Assembly: GCA_046328715.1 (NCBI GenBank)
Contig: JAXLWB010000089.1
Location: 1-6,591, forward strand
Reading direction: 5' to 3'
Source of the DNA: JAXLWB01 sp046328715
GTDB lineage: Bacteria; Chloroflexota; Anaerolineae; Caldilineales; Caldilineaceae
DNA: 6,591 bases
Below the pieces are notes generated by a model. It saw only the letters and a list, made by a program, of their open reading frames with translations, ran no database searches and was not told the DNA's origin. The position numbers and the translations under genes were made by a program. Below are positions 1 through 4,685 of this stretch, one piece after another; the first letter of the stretch is position 1, and each line of letters starts with the position of its first letter.

Positions 1-43
1 CGTTTTGCTAATCTACCGGTTGAATAACTCCGAACTGACGTTA
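1..43. other. Window edge downstream of leuD, no feature seen
   Basis: This short stretch follows the leuD stop codon on the minus strand. I see no hairpin followed by a T-run, and no start codon with a ribosome binding site. It is too short to judge whether the operon continues. Confidence 0.4.
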
Positions 44-634
44 TTAGTACGTTGGCGCGGCTTCATACGACGCAATCGACGCATCCTTGGACTGGATATA
101 GCCGAGGTCGTCGACGCCGTTAAGTAGGCAGAGCTTGCGGAAGGGATCGATCTCGAAGCCAACGCTTTGCCCATCGGGCAGGGTGACCGATTGATTTTCC
201 AGGTTGACGGTGACCTGGGTATCCGGCTCTTCTTCGACCAAGTCGAGCAGCATGTTGACGGTCGCTTCGGGCAATGGCACTGGTAGCAGACCGTTCTTGA
301 GTGAGTTGTTGTAGAAAATATCGGCGAAGACTGGAGCAATCACAGCCTTGAAGCCATATTCGGTTAGCGCCCAAACCGCGTGTTCGCGGCTAGAACCGCT
401 GCCAAAGTTGCGCCCGGCAATCAAAATCTTGCCATCCTTGTACTCTGGCTGATTGAGCACAAAATCAGGCTTGGGTGACCCATCGGCATTGTAGCGCCAA
501 CTGGAAAAAAGGCCATCGCCCATGCCCTCTTTGGTCACGGCGGTCAAAAAGCGTGCCGGGATGATCTGATCGGTGTCGACATTTTCCGCCCGCAGCGGCA
601 CGGCAGCGGCGGTGAGTGTTTGATATTTTTCCAT
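44..634 (-). CDS. leuD: 3-isopropylmalate dehydratase small subunit (LeuD)
   Basis: This is the small, swivelling subunit of isopropylmalate isomerase, which with LeuC converts 2-isopropylmalate to 3-isopropylmalate in cytoplasmic leucine synthesis. The protein has 196 residues, close to the roughly 200 usual for bacterial LeuD. Family motifs are intact: TDQIIPARFL at residues 21-30, the substrate-loop motif NFGSGSSREHA at 76-86, the ADIFYNNSLKNGLLP segment at 104-118, and the C-terminal FEIDPFRKLCLLNG at 160-173. The ATG start gives the expected N-terminus, but the preceding bases on the coding strand are pyrimidine-rich with no clear Shine-Dalgarno. Translation may therefore depend on coupling or on mRNA structure: a strong hairpin ends 15 bases before the ATG. 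The gene lies 75 bases after leuC and is surely its functional partner. It ends in TAA. Identification is secure. Confidence 0.97.
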   Translation of the reverse strand: MEKYQTLTAAAVPLRAENVDTDQIIPARFLTAVTKEGMGDGLFSSWRYNADGSPKPDFVLNQPEYKDGKILIAGRNFGSGSSREHAVWALTEYGFKAVIAPVFADIFYNNSLKNGLLPVPLPEATVNMLLDLVEEEPDTQVTVNLENQSVTLPDGQSVGFEIDPFRKLCLLNGVDDLGYIQSKDASIASYEAAPTY

Positions 635-642
635 AGTATGAA

Positions 643-698
643 GAGAGTGGAGATTGGAGATTGGAGACTATGCATAATCTCTAATCTCCAATCTCAAT
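643..698. repeat. Heptanucleotide repeat forming an 18-bp hairpin between leuC and leuD
   Basis: The leuC-leuD spacer is made of consecutive 7-base units. Read on the plus strand they are GAGAGTG, GAGATTG (twice), GAGACTA, TGCATAA, TCTCTAA, TCTCCAA and TCTCAAT. The two halves are complementary. Bases 650-667 pair with 678-695 over 18 positions, with only 663/682 not Watson-Crick (a G-U in plus-strand RNA, an A-C mismatch in the leuCD transcript), around a 10-base loop at 668-677. No T-run follows on the minus strand, so this is not a classical terminator. It may stabilise mRNA ends or affect leuD translation, or it may be a selfish short tandem repeat like those known from cyanobacterial genomes. 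Confidence 0.85.
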
Positions 699-709
699 AA
701 ATTACTTGT

Positions 710-2113
710 CTACAGGATCTCCCGCACATCCACAACCTTGCCCTTGACCGCGGCGGCGGCAGCCATGATTGGGCTCATGAGCAGACTGCGCGAACCAGGT
801 CCTTGACGGCCCTGGAAGTTGCGATTGCTGGTGCTGGCGACGTATTTGCCGGCACCAGCTTTATCATCGTTCATGGCCAGACACATCGAGCAGCCTGCAC
901 CACGCCACTCAAAGCCTGCCTCAGAGAAGATGCGATCCAGCCCTTCCGCTTCGGCCATGGCCTTGACTGCCTTGGAGCCAGGGACGACAAGTGCCTGTAC
1001 GTTGCCAGCCACCTTTTTGCCTTTGACGAGGTTGGCCGCTTCGCGCAGATCTTCGATGCGGCTGTTGGTGCAGGAGCCGATAAAGACGATATCAATCGCC
1101 TGACCTTCTATTGGCTGGCCCGGCGTCAAGCCCATGTATTCCATTGCCGACAGCAGGCTGCGCCGATCGGCGGGGTCTGCCAACTCTTCTGGCGTGGGAA
1201 TGTGGCCACGCACGCCAATACCCTGGCCAGGATTGGTGCCGTAGGTGACCATTGGTTCGAGTTTGTTGGCATCGAGGGTCATTTCCCGATCAAAGGCGGC
1301 GTCGGCATCGGTGACCAGCGTCTGCCAATAGGCGATGGCCTTGTCCCATTGTTCGCCCTTGGGGGCAAAGGGGCGGCCTTGAATGTACTCAAAGGTGGTC
1401 GCATCGGGTGCGATCATGCCGGCACGCGCTCCACCTTCGATGCTCATGTTGCAGATCGTCATGCGATTGGCCATGCTCAGCTTGCGGATGGCACTGCCAC
1501 GATATTCAAAGACATAACCTGCGCCACCGCCTGCACCATTCTGGGCGATGATGCCGAGGATAATATCCTTGGCCGTCACGCCAAAGCCAAGCTCACCTTC
1601 GACGTTGATTGCCATCGTCTTCGGTTTCTTTTGCAACAGACATTGGGTGGCCAGCACGTGGCCGACTTCGCTGGTGCCGATACCAAAGGCCAAGGCGCCA
1701 AAGGCACCATGGGTGCTGGTGTGGCTGTCACCGCAGACGATCGTCATGCCCGGTTGGGTGACACCCATTTCGGGACCAACCACATGGACGATGCCCTGCA
1801 CGTCGCCTTCGATGTCCCAGAGCGTAACCCCAAAGTCGGCGCAGTTCTGGCGCAGGGTGCGTACCTGGGTCGCAGCATCGCTGGGCCACAGTTCAATCTC
1901 CACCCCTTGCCGGGTTGGGATGGCGTGGTCCATGGTGGCAAAGGTCTTGTCGGGGCGGCGGACCTTGAGGCCGCGTTCACGCAGCATGGCAAAGGCTTGT
2001 GGTGAAGTCACTTCATGGACAAGGTGTGCATCAATATAGAGCACGGCAGGCGCGCCCGGGTCCTGTGAAACCACATGGCGATCCCAAACTTTTTCAAATA
2101 ATGTCTTTCCCAT
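710..2113 (-). CDS. leuC: 3-isopropylmalate dehydratase large subunit (LeuC)
   Basis: This is the catalytic, iron-sulfur subunit of isopropylmalate isomerase, an aconitase-superfamily enzyme acting with LeuD in leucine biosynthesis. I chose the ATG at 2113, giving 467 residues and the standard N-terminus MGKTLFEKVW; E. coli LeuC is nearly identical in length. An AGGGA sequence at 2126-2122 sits 8 bases before it. An in-frame TTG at 2131 would add six residues but overlaps the upstream stop and is less likely. The three [4Fe-4S] cluster cysteines are present: C348 in IGSCTNSR, and C408 and C411 in GAGCSMCLAMN. Other family motifs include VCGDSHTSTHGAFGALAFGIGTSE, split over residues 127-149, and NRNFQGRQGPGSRSLL at 430-445. 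It lies 14 bases after a PIN-like toxin gene. A long open frame on the opposite strand is a codon-bias shadow. Confidence 0.97.
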   Translation of the reverse strand: MGKTLFEKVWDRHVVSQDPGAPAVLYIDAHLVHEVTSPQAFAMLRERGLKVRRPDKTFATMDHAIPTRQGVEIELWPSDAATQVRTLRQNCADFGVTLWDIEGDVQGIVHVVGPEMGVTQPGMTIVCGDSHTSTHGAFGALAFGIGTSEVGHVLATQCLLQKKPKTMAINVEGELGFGVTAKDIILGIIAQNGAGGGAGYVFEYRGSAIRKLSMANRMTICNMSIEGGARAGMIAPDATTFEYIQGRPFAPKGEQWDKAIAYWQTLVTDADAAFDREMTLDANKLEPMVTYGTNPGQGIGVRGHIPTPEELADPADRRSLLSAMEYMGLTPGQPIEGQAIDIVFIGSCTNSRIEDLREAANLVKGKKVAGNVQALVVPGSKAVKAMAEAEGLDRIFSEAGFEWRGAGCSMCLAMNDDKAGAGKYVASTSNRNFQGRQGPGSRSLLMSPIMAAAAAVKGKVVDVREIL

Positions 2114-2121
2114 AACACTGA

Positions 2122-2126
2122 TCCCT
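2122..2126 (-). promoter_or_regulatory. Ribosome binding site of leuC
   Basis: On the coding strand AGGGA lies 8 bases before the ATG at 2113. It supports that start over the upstream in-frame TTG at 2131. It begins 2 bases after the stop codon of the preceding toxin-like gene, consistent with translational coupling. Confidence 0.6.
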
Positions 2127-2127
2127 A

Positions 2128-2463
2128 TCAAAGATATTCAACATGATTTTTCATATCATCTACTGAGTAAACAGCACATATCAACTCAAGTGACTTGACC
2201 CAAGCGCCAAGATTGTTGTCCTGTTGAGTGCCAAAGACAATTCCAGCATGCTCAACACCAGAGGCGGCTAATATCAAATAATCAGTATCGGCAGTAACCA
2301 GTACGTAACCCATCGCAGTTGCTCTTGCCAGATGATTTGGATCTGAATCCCCGAATAATCCAAGATCACCCACAGTTACAGCATTGATTCCACGTCTTCG
2401 TAATTGAGTAGCAATTTTTGGAGAAAGGTTTTCATCTAAATAAAGGCTGATGACGGCTGCCAA
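2128..2463 (-). CDS. DUF5615 PIN-like toxin-family protein
   Basis: A small 111-residue protein with the pattern of DUF5615 (PF18480), a PIN-like nuclease-fold family commonly encoded next to DUF433 proteins and regarded as the toxin half of a type II, VapBC-like module. Conserved acidic positions expected of PIN-like folds are visible: LDENLSP at residues 9-15 (D10, E11), the GDSDPNHLARA segment at 38-48 (D39, D41), and VLVTADTDYL at 54-63 (D59, D61). The start is TTG. It is chosen because an AAGGAG lies 7 bases upstream and no later ATG or GTG would keep the first beta strand with its catalytic Asp. The gene overlaps the end of the DUF433 gene by 32 bases, typical of translationally coupled pairs. 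Nuclease activity and RNA target are inferred from family, not shown. Its sequence is more AT-rich than leuC. Confidence 0.85.
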   Translation of the reverse strand: MAAVISLYLDENLSPKIATQLRRRGINAVTVGDLGLFGDSDPNHLARATAMGYVLVTADTDYLILAASGVEHAGIVFGTQQDNNLGAWVKSLELICAVYSVDDMKNHVEYL

Positions 2464-2737
2464 CTCGTTTCTCCTTCATTACCTTAGCCAATTGCTGTCT
2501 TTCTTCAATATTTTTGTCAATCTCGCTCTTATGGTCATAGTAGTAGGCGAGCGCACTATATACCTGAGGCAGGGACAAGTCGTACCAGTCGGCGATTTCA
2601 TCTGCATCGAGCATCTGATAAACCTTCGCTATTGCAATATCTGCCACTGTTATTGTTGTCCCCAAAACATAGGGGCGGCCATTTCGTATCTTTGGATCAG
2701 TAGCAATAAAGTCTATCGATTGAATCACAGCGGACAT
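2432..2737 (-). CDS. DUF433 antitoxin-like HTH protein
   Basis: A 101-residue DUF433 (PF04255) protein, a family annotated as putative VapB45-like antitoxins that usually precede a DUF5615 gene, as here. The diagnostic N-terminal pattern is DPKIRNGRPYVLGTTITVADI at residues 14-34, where most relatives read GTRI; this one has Thr at position 28. Residues 44-74 (DADEIADWYDLSLPQVYSALAYY onward) form the predicted helix-turn-helix with the typical helix-acid-L-x-x-V-x-x-A-L-x-Y spacing. The remaining tail of about 25 residues is charged and could contact the toxin. The ATG at 2737 has an AAGGT about 10 bases upstream and starts just before the conserved domain; a GTG at 2773 would add 12 non-conserved residues. 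Presumed role: bind and neutralise the DUF5615 protein and repress the operon. Function is by family inference only. Confidence 0.85.
   Translation of the reverse strand: MSAVIQSIDFIATDPKIRNGRPYVLGTTITVADIAIAKVYQMLDADEIADWYDLSLPQVYSALAYYYDHKSEIDKNIEERQQLAKVMKEKRVGSRHQPLFR
2471..2476 (-). promoter_or_regulatory. Ribosome binding site fixing the TTG start of the PIN-like gene
   Basis: A full AAGGAG on the coding strand lies 7 bases before the TTG at 2463, inside the 3' end of the DUF433 gene. It is the strongest reason to accept the noncanonical start and indicates coupled translation of the pair. Confidence 0.75.
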
Positions 2738-2788
2738 ATGAGTTTGTACCTTATATCCAGAAATCTTCTGCACTGTATAAGCTGAGTC

Positions 2789-2794
2789 ACTATA
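2789..2794 (-). promoter_or_regulatory. Possible -10 box for the TA-leuCD operon
   Basis: On the minus strand TATAGT matches the sigma70 -10 consensus at five of six positions and lies about 50 bases before the DUF433 start. No good -35 box is found at the right distance, so this is a weak prediction. The 2810-2834 palindrome would cover the -35 region. Confidence 0.3.
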
Positions 2795-2809
2795 GTTTAC
2801 TGAACCTGT

Positions 2810-2834
2810 ACCTAGAGACCAACTTTATCTAGGT
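2810..2834. promoter_or_regulatory. 7-bp palindrome, candidate TA operator
   Basis: ACCTAGA at 2810-2816 is repeated inverted as TCTAGGT at 2828-2834, with an 11-base spacer and centres 18 bases apart. It lies about 70-100 bases upstream of the DUF433 antitoxin gene, over the -35 region of the possible -10 box at 2789-2794. Antitoxin HTH dimers often bind such sites to autoregulate; that role is inferred from position and symmetry. Confidence 0.4.
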
Positions 2835-2926
2835 CTTGATGTTAACTGGAGGGGCACAAACGTGTAAAGAGACAAAGAGGCCCCAAATGAGCAGACAAAG
2901 TCGGCATCGAGAAGAGGAAAATTGAA

Positions 2927-2955
2927 TTGACAGGGTCGGGCTGAGGCGCTAAACT
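2927..2955 (+). promoter_or_regulatory. Sigma70-like promoter TTGACA-17-TAAACT, rightward
   Basis: A perfect -35 hexamer TTGACA (2927-2932) is followed by a 17-base spacer and TAAACT (2950-2955), which matches the -10 consensus at four of six positions. Transcription would start near 2962, over 300 bases before the first rightward gene. Its product would contain all the inverted repeats of the spacer. It could yield a noncoding RNA or a long leader; transcription is not demonstrated. Confidence 0.5.
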
Positions 2956-2985
2956 GCACTTACTTACACAGTAAAGTAAAATGCA
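2955..2985. repeat. Imperfect palindrome at the predicted transcription start
   Basis: TGCA (2955-2958) and TTACT (2960-2964) are mirrored by AGTAA (2975-2979) and TGCA (2982-2985). TAC (2965-2967) and GTA (2971-2973) continue the stem inward, making about 12 pairs with a 1/2-base internal loop and one bulged A. It overlaps the start region of the 2927-2955 promoter, so it may be an operator or an RNA 5' hairpin. Confidence 0.45.
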
Positions 2986-3011
2986 AGTAACGATTTAGCT
3001 TTCGGGGTAAC

Positions 3012-3081
3012 ACAACAACGAATGAAGAAAGCAACGAAAACACCTTGTGATTTCTTCGTTCCTTTCTTCATTCGCTGTTGT
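3012..3081. repeat. 27-bp inverted repeat with 16-base loop
   Basis: Bases 3012-3038 are complementary to 3055-3081 at 25 of 27 positions; the mismatches are 3018/3075 and 3032/3061. The loop is 3039-3054. The left arm includes GAATGAAGAAAG at 3020-3031 and the right arm CTTTCTTCATTC at 3062-3073. A 2-base bulge would let TAAC (3008-3011) also pair with GTTA (3080-3083). The right arm overlaps the -35 box of the next promoter. No T-run follows, so it is not a standard terminator. Such long arms suggest a small mobile repeat, or an RNA hairpin of regulatory or processing value. I do not recognise the family. Confidence 0.85.
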
Positions 3082-3106
3082 TATGCCTGCATAGTTATAT
3101 TATAAA
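3078..3106 (+). promoter_or_regulatory. Sigma70-like promoter TTGTTA-17-TATAAA
   Basis: TTGTTA (3078-3083, four of six consensus bases) is followed by exactly 17 bases and TATAAA (3101-3106, five of six). The predicted start is near 3113, the first bases of the foldable element at 3111-3222. It is the closest good promoter to the peptidase gene, leaving a leader of about 168 bases. The -35 overlaps the 27-bp inverted repeat and the -10 lies inside a palindrome, a layout that suggests control. Confidence 0.55.
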
Positions 3107-3112
3107 TGCAGG
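3086..3112. promoter_or_regulatory. 7-bp palindrome enclosing a -10 box
   Basis: CCTGCAT (3086-3092) is mirrored perfectly by ATGCAGG (3106-3112) around a 13-base AT-rich centre that contains most of the TATAAA -10 box. A dimeric regulator bound here would block the promoter at 3078-3106. Operator function is inferred from position only. Confidence 0.45.
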
Positions 3113-3222
3113 CCACAGTTTGGGGAGCTTGGTGACTCTGTACAGAACGCAACGCATCAAGGTCATCCTTACACCGAGCAGAAGTTCTCACCCACCCCAG
3201 GTGTTTTCTGCCAACTGTGGCC
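3111..3222 (+). ncRNA. Candidate structured RNA leader, closed two-arm junction
   Basis: The ends pair perfectly: 3111-3120 (GGCCACAGTT) with 3213-3222, extended by GG 3122-3123 with CC 3211-3212 across one bulged T. Inside, arm 1 pairs 3127-3134 (GCTTGGTG) with 3172-3179 (CACCGAGC), 8 bp including one G-U that works only in plus-strand RNA. Its loop holds a small AAGG/CCTT hairpin (3159-3170). Arm 2 pairs AGAA 3180-3183 with TTCT 3206-3209, and CACC 3189-3192 with GGTG 3200-3203. An alternative pairing joins GGTGA 3131-3135 to TCACC 3188-3192, so two folds compete. The 5' end matches the predicted transcription start, and the peptidase gene begins 58 bases after the 3' end. No T-run follows. 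I recognise no known riboswitch, and no family is assigned. It could instead be a small nonautonomous repeat. Confidence 0.45.
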
Positions 3223-3280
3223 CACATGCTTCCTATCCTACCGTCGCAAGATAAACCTAAGATTGGTAACAGACTAGTTC

Positions 3281-4579
3281 ATGATGAAAACAAAGCCTTC
3301 GACTACCCACCTGCTCCCAGGTTTGATTGTAAAGAATCACCGTTTTCAGCTTCCGTTTGACTATGCGAATCCAACAACAACCATTGAACTCTTTGCTCGC
3401 GAAGTCATTGCTGCCGATCAACCCAAACGTGACCTGCCGTATATGGTCTACTTTCAAGGCGGGCCGGGCAGCGGATCACCACGCCCCAACGACAACAGCG
3501 GCTGGATCAAGCGCGTCTTGCAGGAATATCGACTGCTGCTGCTTGACCAACGGGGAACGGGACTCAGCACCCCGATTACGGCACAGACGATGCGCCGTTT
3601 TGCTTCAGCGCAGGCACAGGCAGAGTATCTCAAACATTTCCGGGCCGACAATATCATCAATGACGCTGAGGCGATCCGTCAGGCGCTGATCGGCGATCAG
3701 CGTTGGAGCATCATGGGCCAGAGCTATGGCGGCTTTTGTCTGTTGCGCTATCTTTCGGCTGCACCCCAAGGACTGAACGAGGCATTGATCACAGGCGGTA
3801 TTCCCTCACTCACCCGTCCTGCCGAAGATGTCTATCGGGCGACCTATCCCCGCGTGGCCGAGAAGAATCGCCGCTACTATCAGCGCTACCCTGAAGATGA
3901 GGCATTGGTGGCTGAGATCGTGCGCCATTTACTCAGCCATGACATACGTTTGCCCAGCGGCGGGCGCTTGACCGCACAACGCTTTCAACAGCTTGGCTTG
4001 CAATTTGGTATGAGCGACGGCTTTGAGGCGATTCATTATCTGTTGGAAGAAGCCTTTGTTGCAGGGGCGAGCGGACGGGAGATCAACTGGAATTTCCTCT
4101 TTCACCTGGAGCGGTTACAAAGTTTCGACACCAACCCGATCTTCTCGATCTTGCACGAAGCGATCTATGCCCAAAAGCAGGCAACGCGTTGGGCTGCCGA
4201 GCGTGTGCTGGATGAATTTCCTGAATTCGAACCGAATCAGACAGGTCGGGTGTTATTTACTGGCGAAATGATCTATCCGTGGATGTTCGATGAATACAGG
4301 CAACTACAGCCGCTCAAAGCTGCTGCCGAACTGATCGCCCACTACGAAGATTGGCCCGCACTCTACGATCTACAACAGCTTGCCCAGAATCGGGTGCCAG
4401 TAGCCGCTGCGGTTTACTATGATGACATGTATGTTCATCGTCAGTTCTCGGAGGAGACTGCGGCCCTCGTGCCCAACATCAAGCTTTGGATCACCAATCA
4501 GTACGAGCACAATGGCCTCCGTGCTGATGGCGAAGCGATTGTGGATCGGCTGCTAAAGATGGTGCGGGGAAGCCTGTAG
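3281..4579 (+). CDS. Prolyl aminopeptidase-like alpha/beta hydrolase (peptidase family S33)
   Basis: A 432-residue cytoplasmic hydrolase of the larger proline iminopeptidase type, which typically frees N-terminal proline or other residues from peptides. Residues 11-45 match the family N-terminus (RFQLPFDYANP, then IELFAREVIAA). QGGPG at 59-63 forms the oxyanion region, DQRGTGLS is at 89-96, and the nucleophile Ser148 sits in GQSYGG (146-151). A likely catalytic Asp (D381 or D382) lies in AVYYDDMYV, and His410 in QYEHNGLR completes the triad. There is no signal peptide. ATG 3281 is the first possible start because an in-frame TAG lies at 3275-3277; the next codon is also ATG. No clear Shine-Dalgarno is visible, so translation may depend on leader structure. 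Exact substrate is uncertain; other S33 hydrolases share these motifs. Length and motif order fit the family well. Confidence 0.9.
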   Translation: MMKTKPSTTHLLPGLIVKNHRFQLPFDYANPTTTIELFAREVIAADQPKRDLPYMVYFQGGPGSGSPRPNDNSGWIKRVLQEYRLLLLDQRGTGLSTPITAQTMRRFASAQAQAEYLKHFRADNIINDAEAIRQALIGDQRWSIMGQSYGGFCLLRYLSAAPQGLNEALITGGIPSLTRPAEDVYRATYPRVAEKNRRYYQRYPEDEALVAEIVRHLLSHDIRLPSGGRLTAQRFQQLGLQFGMSDGFEAIHYLLEEAFVAGASGREINWNFLFHLERLQSFDTNPIFSILHEAIYAQKQATRWAAERVLDEFPEFEPNQTGRVLFTGEMIYPWMFDEYRQLQPLKAAAELIAHYEDWPALYDLQQLAQNRVPVAAAVYYDDMYVHRQFSEETAALVPNIKLWITNQYEHNGLRADGEAIVDRLLKMVRGSL

Positions 4580-4580
4580 C

Positions 4581-4671
4581 GGATGGCGAGTGGCGGTATA
4601 CAGAACCCCACGCGTCAGCACGGGGTGGCGGGTGGCGTGCTAATTCGCAATTCACAATTCGCAATTCCCTA
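4581..4671. repeat. Degenerate heptanucleotide repeat tract
   Basis: The spacer after the peptidase gene can be read as thirteen consecutive 7-base units. The first block contains GGATGGC and GAGTGGC (4581-4594). A second holds GGGTGGC twice (4623-4636). A third is TTCGCAA, TTCACAA, TTCGCAA (4644-4664). The intervening diverged units keep the same 7-base phase. AACCCC (4605-4610 region) can pair with GGGGT near 4622-4626. No T-run follows, so I do not call a terminator. The organisation resembles the unrelated-sequence heptad tract between leuC and leuD. Confidence 0.75.
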
Positions 4672-4673
4672 TC

Positions 4674-4680
4674 AGGAAGG
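4674..4680 (+). promoter_or_regulatory. Ribosome binding site deciding the TTG start at 4686
   Basis: AGGAAGG ends 5 bases before the TTG at 4686, with AGGA at a spacing of 8. The in-frame GTG at 4680 begins on the last base of this site and cannot be served by it, so TTG is the better start. Confidence 0.65.
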
Positions 4681-4685
4681 TGCCA

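Larger units (their letters stand above)
2738..3280. other. Divergent noncoding region rich in inverted repeats
   Basis: This 543-base spacer separates the leftward TA-leuCD genes from the rightward peptidase gene. I find no convincing protein gene in it; the open frames are short, lack ribosome binding sites, or are extensions of neighbours. It does hold a palindrome near the TA start (2810-2834), a TTGACA-type promoter (2927-2955) and an imperfect palindrome (2955-2985). Further right are a 27-bp inverted repeat (3012-3081), a second promoter (3078-3106), a 7-bp palindrome around its -10 box (3086-3112) and a foldable element (3111-3222). Each is listed separately. Bases 3223-3280 look like plain leader sequence. 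Confidence 0.8.

Noticed and set aside
643..698. Rho-independent terminator between leuC and leuD
   Set aside because: The stem is strong, but no T-run follows it on the transcribed strand, and leuD directly downstream must be expressed with leuC.
803..2005. 400-codon open frame on the plus strand opposite leuC
   Set aside because: It is entirely antisense to leuC, whose cysteine and substrate motifs are intact; its translation is low-complexity and shows no domain I recognise. It is a codon-bias shadow.
2450..2785. 111-codon plus-strand open frame opposite the TA genes
   Set aside because: It overlaps the well-supported DUF433 gene in antisense, has no ribosome binding site, and has no recognisable domain.
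3008..3086. Integron attC site (TAAC at the left end, GTTATGC at the right end)
   Set aside because: The left seven bases do not fit the RYYYAAC core, the arms are more fully paired than usual for attC, and no integrase or second site is in the window.
3111..3222. Resemblance to bacterial SRP RNA (CGCAACGC, AGGTCA and GAGCAG strings in order)
   Set aside because: The diagnostic apical GGAA tetraloop and the GG-AGCAG internal loop are missing, and the fold is a two-arm junction rather than a single long hairpin.
3226..3360. 43-codon upstream open frame overlapping the peptidase start in another frame
   Set aside because: No ribosome binding site precedes its ATG, and the peptide shows no pattern. 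It could influence translation but cannot be supported as a gene.
4600..4630. Terminator hairpin after the peptidase gene
   Set aside because: Only a short CCCC/GGGG stem can form, with no T-run; the tract is better explained by phased 7-base units.
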